From: Thereva unica
Taxonomy: Eukaryota; Arthropoda; Insecta; Diptera; Therevidae
Length of the DNA: 64,000 bases
Assembly (NCBI GenBank): GCA_949987705.1
Contig: OX465281.1
Location: 81,310,543-81,374,542 of the forward strand
Reading direction: 5' to 3'
This document shows positions 1-12,224 of the stretch, piece by piece (position 1 is the first letter of the stretch; the number at the start of each line of letters is the position of its first letter). Below the pieces are notes generated by a model, which had not been told where the DNA came from, did no database searches, and was given only the letters and a program-made list of their open reading frames with translations. The position numbers and the translations under genes were made by a program.

Positions 1-1044
1 GTATGCAAAATCCAATGGAACTGCTGCATTCTTCACATTACGCACAAGCGGGAAAATTGCAAATAATATTAAAACTTCAATTATGTGACTAATTAAATTA
101 ATTAATAAAACAAATTCATAATAATATTGGAAAATCTTAACTCTGAATTTATTTTGTACATTGTGGTTTTTTTAACTCTTGTTGGTAGTTTTAATTTTTA
201 TTTTCCAACTAATCTTTTTGTATTGCATTTCGCTCGTTCAGAACTACAAAAAGTTTTGTGTGAAATTATTTCTGCTCTTGCAATTCTTCGAGAATGTTGT
301 GTGCCTTCAAGAATGTTGATTTTTCTGCTCTTGCCTAATTGGAGTGTTACATACTCTTGCAGTAGCTGCTTACTACGAAGACTTAGATGGAATATTTTAA
401 TCTTCTGTTTCCACCCTCAGAATTTGAATCTTTTAATAAGCTAATCAAATTTGCTTCAATCTTATCTGACAAAATTTATTGTAAAGTCAAACATTATTGC
501 GGTCAGGTCCATATGATCTCGGCTTTCAAACCTGCTATTGATATAACAATTTCCTCTGTTGGCGTTATTATAAAAAGCATCGACAATCCACACCCAGTCT
601 TGGCAATTAAATTCTTATTTGCAATTAATTTTTTTTGATGTTATATTAAAAACCTCGCTATACCTAAAATAAGTCTAATACAACAAATTGTAAATTTTTT
701 ACTTTTTTTTATTCAGATACTTTTTGCCATCCATTAGAATTTCTTATTGGCAGTCCACTTGAATTTAATATTTCAGTTAATTGGCAACATAACTCGTTTT
801 TAACATAAAGATAGCTGAATTCGACGCCAAGAAGATTAACGACACTTTTAAAACGACAAACACAAAATGTCGACTTGCTTGAACCCAAAATCGACGCTAA
901 ATTGCGTTGACGTGTCCTGGGCTGTTGCCACTAGGCGCAATTGTGCGAGCAGCAACAAAACCGTGAGATCCACAAAAATATCTGCTTCGAGAACAATCTT
1001 GAGCTCTTGGAAATTATCTTCGTTTTGTGACTTTAAGTCCATAA
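1..1044. other. AT-rich stretch, no gene recognised
   Basis: Only short open frames of low-complexity, AT-driven composition occur here. They show no domain signature, no conserved motif and no paired splice signals that I can defend. The last 200 bases may already belong to the non-LTR relic that becomes recognisable from about 1045, but no motif supports that. Confidence 0.5.
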
Positions 1045-2820
1045 ATGTTCTGGCTCTATTGCAAGAATGCTCCTACTCCAAGCTTACCCTTAATCTGTCC
1101 CCAGAGAAACTTTGGACCAACATTAAGCAACTTGGTATTCTTGGTAATGAAAGTGAAACGCATATCAACCTTAGCGCTAATGAGCTCAATAATTACTTTA
1201 CGTCTGCATCAAGTATACGCGAAGATCCTTATTACTTAAGCCAAGCTAATAGTAATACTGGTCTTTTTTGTTTTCGCAATGTGGATCACGCGAAAGTCCA
1301 TAATGCCTTTTATTTAATTAAATCCGAATCTGTTGGTCCAGACAATCTACCACCCATATTCCTAAAGTTGATTTTTTCTCTGGTTCTTTCCTTCATCACA
1401 CATATTTTTAATAGTTGCCTCACAAAATCTTACTTTACTTACTTCTTACGTATAGCCCCGCTGATTTTCGTCCTGTGAGCATGTCTCTCTTAGCCAAAGT
1501 ACTAGAAAAAATAATGTGGTGGCAAATCGAAGGGCAATGCGAAATATGGTCCCTGTTGTCCCATGTACAGTCCGGTTTCCGCAAGAGCAGTAGCTGTGAA
1601 ACTACACTACTGAAAGTGACTACCGATTTGCGAATGGCTCTTGATTTCTTGCGCTTCTCGACTTTAGAAAGGCATACGACAGTGTTGGCCCTACGCTCCT
1701 TGAAACTAAGCTAATAGACCATATCACATTTTCATCCTCTGTGGCCTCCTTTATTCGGAGTTGCTTGAATATTCGATCTCAAAAATTAGGGCTACAAAAT
1801 TAAACTTCCGATTCTTTGTCAATCACCTGTTCAGGGAGGAGGTTCCATACTAGGACCGCTTCTTTCCAGCATATATATAAATGATCTCAGCAGTGTCATA
1901 ACAAATTGTAAGCAGAAACATGCTTGTATATGATGTCCAAATTTACTTAAATAGTCCTATTGGTTTGGTTGAGAGCTATGTTGACAACATTAATTTCTCA
2001 ATGGTCTCTTTCCAACCACTTACTGCTAAATGCATCTAAATTCTGCTGCATTCCAATGTATAGGAGTCAAGATGCGCTCACCTTATCAATTGCGAGTCAA
2101 GGTACCCATCTGAACTCACAATTTACTTGCTGTGACCAGATCTCTCTCACTCTATCTCTATGTTAACTTTACTGCACTCCCCTTATGTTAGCTTGGTCTT
2201 TCCGTCCCTTGATGCGCCATGTCGTGTTAAACTCAATGTAGCCTTCAATGATTGTGCAAGGTTTGTTTATAGTCTTCACCGATCTGACCATATAAGGCGA
2301 TATCGTTCTTTCGTTCTATGGTGCACACTTCATGTATACTAATCGCTCAAGGTAATGACATTTATTTATAAACTCCTACACTCTGGCCGTCCATCATACA
2401 TCCATGAGTATCTCGATTTGGTCGTACGACTAGAAGAATACTATTTATCCTATCTAGATTCTCCCATTTAATTGCGCAGAGATCTTTTTTGTTCATTCTA
2501 CTCAGTTATGGAACAGTTTACCCGCCGATATACAGAGTGCGGGGTCACTGGTTATATTTAGGAAACGTGACTTCAGCTACTTTACTACTCAATAATATAT
2601 TACTCCTTGAGCTCATTTCTTTTTTGTTATTTAAGTTTTTAGTTATTCTTTCTCCTGGTCTTATTTTCTATTTATCTTTTCTTCAGATATGATTTGTTAT
2701 TTGAAACTGTATATATATTTACAACTTTGTTTCTTTTTTTTCAGTTGCCAGATTATAATTATTAGTGTAAGATATTGTAATCTTAATGTACTAATATTAA
2801 AATAAAATAAATAAATAAAT
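1045..2820 (+). pseudogene. Decayed CR1/Jockey-like non-LTR retrotransposon, 5'-truncated, with (TAAA) tail
   Basis: Seen: the endonuclease-RT linker is readable in two frames from about 1045 to 1450. RT motifs follow: PADFRPVS near 1457, an SGFRKSSSCETTLL block near 1570, a disrupted FSKAYDSV-like block near 1660, and GGGSILGPLLSSIYINDL near 1834. Several frameshifts and stops separate them. The YADD region is not intact. After an AT-rich 3' region, the sequence ends in AATAAAATAAATAAATAAAT at 2801-2820. Known: a short microsatellite-like 3' tail and this motif order are typical of Jockey/CR1-superfamily elements, which copy themselves by target-primed reverse transcription. The endonuclease domain and any gag are missing, so this is a dead copy. 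The clade is uncertain between CR1 and Jockey. Confidence 0.7.
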
Positions 2821-3293
2821 GCTGAACACATACTGCATAACCACAATTGGGTCGACAACTACGGAGATGACCACTGTTACGGGGGTTCTAGCGGCGAAAG
2901 TAGTCGTAGGAGCACATTGTAAAATAATGCGCCATATATGTATGTATGTACACATGTATTTATAAGCCGCTATATAAACTGCTCAAAATAATGTACTATC
3001 GTTTCATGTCGAAAAACAAAAATCACAAAATAGGAATTTATTTGACTTAGAATGGTCGTGCTTGTCGCCGTGGGCGGGGTTCAATTTTGGGCAACTTTAT
3101 AAAAATGGTGTGTATTATATATGTGTTTGACAGTAGCTGCGACGATAGTTTCGCCCCATGAGATTTTTTTTCACAATTCCATTCTATGTCGCAGGATACA
3201 AGTCGCACCGATCGCACGCACGTTGGATAACGACGGAAGTGTTCGACACGTGAAATCATGTCGAAAGTTGATTGTAGCAGGGGGCTAGGAGAC
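2821..3293. other. Unassigned spacer, no gene recognised
   Basis: No conserved coding pattern, terminal repeat or RNA gene could be identified between the TAAA tail of the upstream relic and the first base of the CTG-flanked TIR element. Confidence 0.45.
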
Positions 3294-3296
3294 CTG

Positions 3297-3682
3297 GGGG
3301 GTTATCCTGGAATGCGATTCGAAAGTCATGAAATTCGGAAATAAGAAAATGGTATTGCCTAATGCCAATTCGAATCAAATTTGTCCGTTTGTCATCGGAT
3401 TTCAATCTGTGAGTAAATCCATTGACGGATGCGTTGAAATTATTTATTTGTTTTCAAAAATTCTAAAAACTTTTTAAACATTTTTCAAACAATTGTTCGC
3501 ATCAAAATGCCAAATTAAGTTGATAAACGAAGTTTGTTGGCTGAAAAAATCTTCTTTTCGCATTATTATTAGGCAATCATTTCAATACGATACGACCGCA
3601 TTCAGAGATTCAAAAACTAAATCGCATCGCAACTGGCTTCCGTTTGCTTTTCACTTTCGAATCGCATTCCAGGATAACCCCC
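3297..3682. mobile_element. 386-bp non-autonomous TIR element (MITE family A, copy 1), PIF/Harbinger-like
   Basis: The left end GGGGGTTATCCTGGAATGCG is mirrored by CGCATTCCAGGATAACCCCC at the right end. The inverted match runs about 30 bp, through ATTCGAAAGT. The element is flanked by CTG at 3294-3296 and 3683-3685, a 3-bp TSD. There is no transposase. A second copy lies at 28630-29004, also flanked by CTG, with a closely similar interior. G-rich TIR starts with 3-bp CWG or TWA duplications are characteristic of PIF/Harbinger elements; assignment to that superfamily is inference. Confidence 0.85.
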
Positions 3683-3685
3683 CTG

Positions 3686-3999
3686 GGCTTATACTCCCGA
3701 AGACGAAACGAAACGAAAACGAAACCGTTTTGTCAAAATGCTCGTCTAAACAAACGATAATATATTATTGTAATCGTCTTCGTTCAGACGTTAGTGATTG
3801 TTGTTTATCAGTGTTTTTAAGGTTAACATGTAAGTTGGGATTGTTAATTATTTTGATGGTTTTAATTTATTTAGCATAATAGGTCAAAAATTACAAACGC
3901 AAGCCAGTACGAGATTATCGTCTTCAGGAATAGGAAATATATTTTCGTCTCGTTATTTCGTTTCGTTTCTTGATCGTCTCGTATTCGGGAGTATAGGCC
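3686..3999. mobile_element. 314-bp non-autonomous TIR element (MITE family B), PIF/Harbinger-like
   Basis: The left end GGCTTATACTCCCGAAGACG pairs with the right end (reverse complement GGCCTATACTCCCGAATACG), giving an approximately 25-bp TIR with a few mismatches. Both ends are CG-rich with ACGAAACGAAACG-type repeats. It is flanked by CTG at 3683-3685 and 4000-4002. The left CTG is the same triplet that forms the right TSD of the element at 3297-3682, so one of the two landed in the other's TSD. No coding capacity. Confidence 0.75.
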
Positions 4000-4002
4000 C
4001 TG

Positions 4003-5051
4003 TTTTTTGTCGCTTCGTGCTGCTTCAATGGAAACACTGAGTGTAGCATGCGTCAGTGCCGCATGCTGTATGTTGCCTAAAGATGCAGTTACATAGCAGC
4101 GTTGCGCTGTGTTGCGTAGCTTAGCTGAGGATGACTTTTCACAAACTAGTCACATAGCAGCTTAGCGTTGCGTTTACAGAAAAAGTTCCATTAAGTGCTG
4201 TAAAGTATCAATAAAATTAGCAGAGTGTGTTTCATAAAAAAGTGCAACTTTTTTGTATTGCCTATTGACACTTTTTTAAATTGCCAACTTAGGTTATAGG
4301 CGGGAAGCCGGTGACACTGAAAGTCCCGTCATCAGTTAGAACAAACGAGAACAGAACAATTAGACACACAAGAAAAGCTTGGTATGCATGGATTTAATAA
4401 GCCGGAAAGATCGGGCTTACATAACTATTTGAAAGGTGTGATAGGGGTGAAATTTCTCCGTATCATGTAGCAAGTTGGTTTGTTTTCGTTGAAAATATCT
4501 TGGTATGCCGGCTCAAAAACTGCCGGAGGTATTCGTCATACCAGTTTTTATTGCAATCAGCTTTGTTCCCTTTTGGACAACCAATTGGTTGTCCGGATCA
4601 CTGACATATAGGAATGGACTGCTGATTGACAATGTTGAATGGCACCATTTTTCTCCAGAAATAGAAAACCTTTTTTTCTTCGAAATTAGGAGAAAATAAG
4701 TGATAAGATATCTGTTATAATTAATAGAAATAAATTTCCATCAGTCGCTTGCCTCTTGAATTGAGCAGTGTTATCGATTCAGTGCGGGTTTTTTTGTCTC
4801 TACGCCAGTTTCATATTTTTCTATTGTTCTTTGTTTTTTTTCTTCTTTTGTTTGTGAAATTTAATCGTGTTCTTTCTGAACCGTTTTCACAGTTTTTTTC
4901 GTTTTGTTTTTTCTTTTTTGGTTACTTTAAAGGATAAGTATTTTTGGAAGTTTTTTTTGCAACCAGTACCTTTATTTATTTTAATATTTAATTATTCTTC
5001 ATTTAATATAAGTGTTTTTTTTTCCATAATTTTTGGGGCATAGCTTCCAAT
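4003..5051. other. Unassigned; probable 5' flank or UTR of the I/Nimb-like element
   Basis: No coding motif is recognisable. From about 4740 the DNA is strikingly T-rich up to the presumed gag start at 5052, so part of it may be the 5' UTR of the downstream non-LTR element. I cannot place that element's 5' end. Confidence 0.4.
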
Positions 5052-6441
5052 ATGGGGCCGGACCCCGGTGGGTCTAATCGTTATGCCATTTTGGCTGAAA
5101 ATCATCTGCACATCCCTAAAAAAGGTCGAAACGTGCGCTCACAACAACTTTTGCGTCTCCCTCCACCATTCTTGATTTCTCACCCTTACCTGTTCAACAG
5201 TACTCAAATCCAGCAAAGTTTATAACGATTCAATCGAGTAAACCTGATAAAACTCTGAGGGATGAAAATGCTTTCATCCTTAAATTGGCTGTCGATGCCA
5301 TCAGCAAACAATATTCCAAGTTCTCATGGTTACACGATGGATCTCTGCTCCTACTTTGTGACAATCAGCAGATTGCTGAGAAATTCATTTCAACGAAAAT
5401 GCTACCTGGTCCTATACCAGTTAATATAGCTTTTCACGAAAAATTGAATCAAACCAGAGGCACCATTTACTGTCGCTCCATAGCACATCTCTCACTCCTA
5501 AAGACTTAATAGATGGACTATCTAAATATAACGTAACTGACGTTAGAATCCATACAAGGAAGGATGGAGAAAAGGATACTCCTACCGGGCTCATTTTCCT
5601 CACTTTTGATCGCCTGACACTACCTGAAAAAATTGAAATTCAATTCGAATTGGTCAAGGTCCGTGAATTCATCCCAAATCCTATGCGATGTCGCAAATGC
5701 CATCGCATTGGTCATACCGCTTTACGATGTTCCGGTAATGAATTATGCGCCTCATGAGGTTACCCTCCCCACCAAGGCAACTGCACCAGGGCATTCTGCA
5801 TTAACTGTGAAACAGACTCGCACACGTCTCAAGCAAACGACTGTCCAAAATATAAAGAAGCCAAAGAGGTTCTTAAAATCCAGACTAAACACAAGTGCTC
5901 CAGATATGAGGCTAGGAAGCGATATTTCGAGCAGCTAAAGCTCACTTCTACCGACCCCAACATCTCCTACTCGTCGAGTCTTTCAACTACTCCTCCTATA
6001 GCGTCTAAATTACCAAACCTTTCATCTTCCTCTTCTCTTTCAACCGCTCCACTAGATTTACCGCACTCACCTTCTAAGTCTATTTCATCTTCACGAAGCA
6101 TCACCCAACCTACCGTTGCGCACTCTAACAATTTACCGAACCCACTTACACTCGCCGACAATTCACCCCCATTACCCAACAATTGCTCCTCCTTAATTAC
6201 AACCAGCACCCAATCAAACACTATTTTTGCTAATTTTGTCGAACCTACACTACCTGCATTAAATACATCTCAAAAAAGTCCAGACATCCAAATAATGGAA
6301 ACTACTTCTTCACTTTCTGAATCGGATTCCGCGGCCTCCGCTGCACCAAAAGCGAAACCACGCCACAAAAAGAAACCACAAACCAAGGGGAAAATTAACT
6401 CCAAAGCCCCACTAAAAGATCTACTTAAAACCGTCAGTTAA
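5052..6441 (+). pseudogene. gag-like ORF1 of an I/Nimb-like non-LTR retrotransposon, frameshifted
   Basis: ORF1 encodes the nucleic-acid-binding protein of the retrotransposition particle. The start at 5052 is chosen because MGPDPGGSNRYAILAEN follows; NRYAILA-type N-termini are usual in arthropod gag ORFs. The frame breaks near 5180, near 5480 and near 5740. A central block (about 5260-5640) resembles the RNA-binding middle domain. It leads to CCHC knuckles beginning MRCRKCHRIGHTALRC (about 5680-5730), followed in a shifted frame by further Cys/His pairs to about 5900. A Ser/Pro/Thr-rich tail and a basic KPRHKKKPQTKGK segment precede the TAA at 6439-6441. ORF2 begins about 40 bp downstream in the same strand. 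Three frameshifts make this copy non-functional. Confidence 0.8.
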
Positions 6442-8586
6442 GTTTTCTCGCACTTTCTTTTAACTTCAGTTGTTATTAAATATGATCTCAGTAAAAAATC
6501 TTATTTTTCTTCAATGGAAAATTTGTGGCTTTTACAATAACCTTGCAAACCTATATATCTTAATAGAATCTTACAAACCACACATAGTCTTGCTACAGGA
6601 AACTAAGTTGTTACTTGGAGAAGGGCCGACCCGAGTTGGCCAGTATACTTGCTATCACCACAACAACATCTATCCAAATAGGAAGAGTGGCGTTTCCATA
6701 CTTGTTCACAAATCTATTTCTCACAGTCATCTAACCTTACGCTCAGATCTTGTGACGATCTCCGTTCTTATCCATTCGTGCCCCCCTACAGCCTTTGTCA
6801 ATATCTATCTAGAAATAGATGATAGAATGTACCTCACCGACCTCCAAAATCTATATGACCAATTGCCAAGATATTTTATTATTGGCGGTGATTTCAACGC
6901 CCACAGCCCTTGCTGGGGTAGCCTTTCCCACGACACTAGAGGTAAAGTAATCGAAGATTTTCTTTCTAATAATCGAGACCTAGTCCTCCTAAACAATGGC
7001 TCTGTTACCCATCTATCCACCCACAATACCCTAACGTCCATTGATCTTACTTTCTGCTCTTCCAACATATCCCAGTATCTTAACTGGGAGACTCACTCCA
7101 GCCTCGAGGGCAGCGACCACTTTCCCATCGTTATCCGCTCGAATATTTCCCTTGCCAGTACAAAGCACGTTTCTTTCTTTCTCTTGAAAAAGGCCAAATG
7201 GAACCTTTTCTCAGCAACTGTTACAGAACTATCGGCAGCCTGTCCATGCTCTGAGAATATCAACCAGGAAGCAGCCAAGCTTAGAAAAATTCTCCGTGGT
7301 GCTGCGTCTGTTTCCATCCCTGATAGCCATCCCAAATCCACATCCCAACCTAACTGGATGACGCGCGAAATTCTCTCCTTGATAAAGACGAAAAACAAAT
7401 CCTGACAACTTTGTCGTCGTCGTTTCTCCCAGTACAATTTCCTGAGATTTCGTAGGGATTCAGCCATCCTTAAAAGAACAATTAAAAAAGCAATAGCAGA
7501 CTCATGGATCTCCTTTGTGAAGTCCATAGATGTCCAGACTAATCTCAAAGAGGCCTGGGCAAAGGTTCGTGCTGTTTTCGTCGGTCCATCAGTCAGGCTC
7601 ATATCGAACATCAGCAACTCAGGCGGTGTAAATCTTACCAACTCTCTCGACATTGCTGAGGAATTCGCCAGAGTTTGGACGAGTTACTCAGCAGACAGCA
7701 ACTTCACCCCTGAGCATAAGCGACGTAAGGAAAATATAGCTTATGATATGTAGCAATTTCCTGGGGACCCACACATTACGCTTAGTCATCCCATCACCTT
7801 CAGTGAATTTAAATATGCGTTAAATTCCTTCAAGGGTACAACTCCCGGGCTCGATAAGATAACCTACGAAATAATCAGCAAATCTCCCATTTCATTCCAA
7901 GTTCGTCTCCTCAACCTGTATAACCAAATCCTTGCAAAAAAATCTTTTCCTTGCGCCTGGAAACACGCCATTCTTGTACCTATTCCCAAAGAAGCTTCTA
8001 CTTCTCTATGCGTCAATAACTTCCGACCCATATCCTTGATTTCTTGTTTTTCAAAAATATTAGAAAAAATACTCTCAACTAGAATAAACGCTGTGCTGTC
8101 CAAGTTTTTTTTTAAATCACAGCATACAAACATTCCTCAAAAAGGCACGCACACCCTTCTACACCTTCTAGACGCGGACGCCTCCGATAGTTTGGCCCGA
8201 CGCAAGCACGCCTCGATCCTTTCACTTGACCTGGAAAAGGCTTACGACAGATTGAGTGCCCCTTTCCTCGCTAATCAACTCACCAAGTTAGGAGTTGATA
8301 GAAGTTTCATTCTTCTCATCGTCGACTTTCTGAGCCACAGAACCATTCAAGTTCGAGTTAACGGTTTCCTTTCACCTATAATGCCACTACAGAATGGAAC
8401 TCCACAAGGTTCTCCGCTTTCATATGCTCTTTTTAACCTGTACACCATTTCCCTTTGTTCCAACTTAAACAAAATTAATAATATCACATCATACCTTTAT
8501 GCTGACAACCTTCTTGTCTTCAGCTCAGGTAAACCCAAGTCAGTTTCGAGGAACTTAACCATTGCACTGAAAACAGCGTTAAACTG

Positions 8587-9188
8587 GGGCCTTATTACCG
8601 AATACGATTCGATCAAAAATATTGACGATTTGAATTTACGATTCGATTTGAATTTGACATGATTGATTACGATCGTAACCAATATGAGTGATGCCATATA
8701 TTTTTCCGAAAATATTCCAATGAAAGCGCATTTCACTCCTAATTTGACAATTGTATGTTATGAAAAAGCGATTTTTTGACGTAATTTTCATAAAATACCT
8801 AGGTATTCATGAAGATGACAGTAAAAAAATCGCTCTTCTAGAAATTTTTCCGGTTCCTTTGATCTCATTTAATTTTTCATAACATAAAATGATAATTTTA
8901 TGGATATGGACAGAAAAGCCCCAATAAGTAACAATATTAAATATAAACTCATAATAATAATAAATAAACACCATAGTTACTTTTGTTTACTTACATATTT
9001 TATTTTTATTTGTTTGTAATAGCCACGTTTTTTAATACAACTACCGTCTTTTTTATTTACGAGCACCAAATCTCAATCGTAGACATTTACGATAAATTTG
9101 TTACGATTTGAAGTTAAATCGTATTCAGTGGTACCATAATTGCGATTTACGATTAATCCGAATCGAATCGTATTCGGTAATAAGGCCC
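8587..9188. mobile_element. 602-bp non-autonomous PIF/Harbinger-like TIR element inside ORF2
   Basis: The left end GGGCCTTATTACCGAATACG and the right end CGTATTCGGTAATAAGGCCC are perfect inverse complements, continuing into ATTCGAT (about 26 bp). The element is flanked by CTG at 8584-8586 and 9189-9191. Removing the element plus one CTG (605 bp) shifts the host frame exactly as needed: codons start at positions congruent to 2 mod 3 upstream and 1 mod 3 downstream. The conserved NW...F-SKSK stretch is then read through. The interior is AT-rich with repeated ATTTACGATT-type motifs and no transposase ORF. Confidence 0.9.
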
Positions 9189-10640
9189 CTGGGCTTCTTC
9201 TGCCGAAGGAATTTTTTCAAAGAGCAAAGCTGAATTACTTCACGTCTGCAGAAAAAATAACTGCAATCCACCCATCATCTCCGTCGAAGATTACTCTATT
9301 ACCTCCACCGATGTATTAAAAATCTTAGGCCTCCTTATCACGAAGAATCTTAAATGGAATAAGCACATTAAAACAGTAACTAACAAGATGAATAAAATTA
9401 ATAACCTCGTGAAATGTTTAGCTTCTCGTAAAAACGGCCTGTCAATTTCCCCCCTCTTACACATCTGTAAGTCCCTAATTTTGGGCACTACTGGTTACTG
9501 CCTCTCAATATATGGTAACGCTCCAGCTACTGTTCTTCGCTCTCTTCAAATCTCCATCAACAATGTCCTTAGATCTGCTACTGGTGCTCTTCGTTCTACC
9601 CCAATCGATTCCCTACTCATTGAAACTGGGTTCACCCACATCTCTGTGAGAACCCGTAAACTTCAAGTCAAACTCCTTTCACAACACGTCATAGACCCTT
9701 CCGTGCCCTTGTATCGCCGACTTCGTGCTTATATCAATACCAATTCTAAAAGCAATTCAGCTCTCAGGCGTTGCACTCTGCTTTTGGCAGAGCTCAACAT
9801 ACCCATTCCCGATTATCTGCCTAACCTTAATTACATCGTGGCTCCTTGGTACCCTCTTTTAGACCATTTCGTGACAGATGCCGAGCCTTATAGTAAGAAA
9901 GATACCCCTTCCATTTTCTACCGCCAACTCCACAAGGAAATAATAGAACGATTTCCCTATCACATACCCTTATACACTGACGCCAGTAAATCAGATGAAA
10001 AGGTTTCTTTCGCTGTTGCAAAGGTAACAGATGAAGAGGTGTCCCTTTTACAATCAGGTCTTTTGTCCCAGCAGACTCCCCCCAAGTGGCAGAAATTTTC
10101 GCTATTTACCGGGCAGTCAAAAGTCTCCAAAACACCTCTCTTAACCACCTCATTTTTACGGACTCCTTGTCCTCTATACTAGCCATCAGAAACAGAAACA
10201 ATAAATCCTACCTTCCCCCAGTATCCGCAGTCTAATTATAAAAAACAGTCACATTAAAATTTGTTAGATTCCAGGGCATATTGGCATAAAGGGCAACGAA
10301 GCGGCTGATACTTTTGCAAAAAGCGTCCCTGTCTCCTATAATCACTTCACCATTCCTCCTTCAGAGTCTTGTTTTCGCCAATACGCGCAAAGGATTTTAC
10401 ACACCGAAGCTTCTCTAACGTGGAATAACTCCTCGTCCTTCCTACGCCTTCATACGCCTCTTCCCTTTCCACCAAATTACAACGCAAATCTTCCCAGATA
10501 TAGAACAGTAATTCTCTGTAGGGTCAGACTCGGTCACACTCTATTCTCCCACGGACATATTTTTACCAAAACCGCACCCCGCACATGTAGCTACTGTTCC
10601 AACGAGTCAACTCTCACAGTCAGACATGTGCTAACAGAAT

Positions 10641-12120
10641 TTTTTTTTTTTTTTATGTGATAGTCTAAGCTCAGGTGTCACCCTTTGTACTACTAGTACG
10701 TCATGTCGTTTAGGTCATGGTGCAATGTCCAGTAGTAAGCTTAGCTCGAAAGATAGAGAGAAGGACATAATAGGTTAGGGGGAGTCAAGGGGGTGTTGCA
10801 GAAAGTGGCGATGAACCTTGCGTTTGAACTCTTGGATGTTGTATGAGTTCGGAAATACTGTCTTTGGAAGGTTGTTCCACAGACGAGTGGTTCTTGTTAT
10901 AAACGAATTTCTAGATCGGAGTGTGCGCGAAGATAAGGGCTGTAAACTGTGGGGGTGAGCCGAGCGGGCAAGTCTTGTGTTGCGGGAAAAATGTTGCCGT
11001 GGAGGCATGAGGTTACTTATTTCAGTGGAGCAATCATTATGAAAAAAGCGATAAAATTTTGCAAGAGCTGCTACATTCCTACGGTGGCTTAATGAGTCAA
11101 TTGAAGAGCAAATGGCGCTGTCACCAATAAGTTTGAGAGCGCGGTTTTGCACCTTGTCCAGCCAAGCTAAGATGGTTCTTGGGGCCCCGGCCCAGATATA
11201 CGAGTTGTATTCAAGACGGGGACGAATGTAGGACTTGTAAATTATAGCCCTGGCAGACGGCTGAAGGAGAAATTTGCACCTTTTGAGGAATCCTAGACAC
11301 TGGGATGCTTGTTTAGCACTTTGGAATATGTGGTTATTCCAGCGCAGATCTTCAGCTAATGTTACGCCTAGGATGTTTAGAGAGGGTTCTGCCGTTACGG
11401 TCTTGTTGTCCACTGAAATAGAAAGCGGTTCGGTGCAGGTTTTATTGGAAATGAGACAGTACTTGGTTTTTGACGCATTAAATTCGACACGGTTCTTGTG
11501 GCCCCAATCAAGAATTCGTTCGATGTCCATGTTGATTGAATTGGACAACAGTTGGCGATGATGTAGACAAGGTCTGGCACGCGCTTGTGTTACATTATCA
11601 AAACCATAGGAGTAACGTAGAGTACCGTCATCAGCAAAGCTGTGGAGTGAGTTGGAGGGGACTGAGAGCAGGTCATTTATAAAAACTAGGAAGAGAGCTG
11701 GTGATAGAATTGAGCCCTGGGGAACACCTGCGGAGATGTGGTGGGGGTCGGATTCGACGCCATCCAATACTACCTTGATTGAACGGCCTGAAAGGAAGCT
11801 CTCAATCCAGTTCTTCAGAACAGAGTCAATACCAATAGCTTGGAGTTTAGCCAACAGAGCGGGATGCCATACTCTGTCAAAAGCCTTGGAGATATCCAGA
11901 GCAACCAGACCAGATTCACCAAATCGGTGTATACTTCGGCTGAGGTGCTCCGTTAGGCAAACGAGGAGGTCGCCAGTAGATCTTTTCGATCTAAAGCCGT
12001 ATTGTTTGTCGTTCAATATTTGGTTGTATTCAAGATATTCCATAAGCTTCCTTTTTATTATTGTCTCCATAACTTTGGAGAGAATAGAAGTAAATAGAAG
12101 TGCCTTAAAACTGCAGACAT
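10641..12120 (-). pseudogene. Jockey-like non-LTR RT, 5'-truncated, minus strand
   Basis: A single open frame of about 440 codons (stop at 10775) covers the RT fingers to thumb and the C-terminal region. Motifs in order are SILSKVMETIIKRKL, QYGFRSKRSTGDLL, LDISKAFDRVWHPALL, AGVPQGSILSPALF, SFADDGTL (about 11625-11643), ILGVTLAEDLRWNNHI, and the YIRPRLEYNSYIWAGAP and NRALKLIGD blocks. The 3' UTR ends in a run of A on the minus strand, seen as T at 10641-10654. Endonuclease and gag are absent. The 5' breakpoint is approximate (12090-12130), because the first codons of the open frame read into host sequence. It sits inside the Cys-rich C-terminus of the I/Nimb-like ORF2, so it is younger. I see no clear TSD. 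Relics of the same family lie at 29440, 58311, 60596 and 62130. Confidence 0.85.
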
Positions 12121-12224
12121 CCTTGGTCAATTCCCTACCCTCTCTTCCTTTCTGGACCCTAGTAAGAATAACTGCAATCCTCTATTTGAACTACTAAGAT
12201 CGCTAGACTTAATGATGTCTATTT

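Larger units (their letters stand above)
6482..12224 (+). pseudogene. ORF2 (endonuclease-RT-RNase H) of an I/Nimb-like non-LTR element, interrupted by two insertions
   Basis: This would be the replication polyprotein for target-primed reverse transcription. The frame from ATG 6482 is continuous to 8586 apart from in-frame stops TGA 7403-7405 and TAG 7751-7753. APE-type endonuclease signatures are LLQETKL (about 6588), GGDFNAHS (about 6884) and SDHFPI (about 7110). RT signatures are LDLEKAYDR (about 8224), NGTPQGSPLS (about 8395) and YADN (about 8500), where YADD is usual. After the 602-bp TIR element the frame resumes at 9192 and reads thumb, then RNase H: TDASK (about 9978), AEIFAIYRAV (about 10090, after a -1 shift), TDSLSSILAIRN (about 10155), and PGHIGIKGNEAAD. 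A Cys-rich C-terminus (CSYCSNES, about 10590) is cut by the minus-strand insertion at 10641. The likely last codons are at 12132-12224, ending TAA. RNase H places it in the I group; Nimb versus I is not resolved. Confidence 0.85.

Noticed and set aside
127..638. Two overlapping short open frames
   Set aside because: AT-rich, hydrophobic by composition, no motif or splice context.
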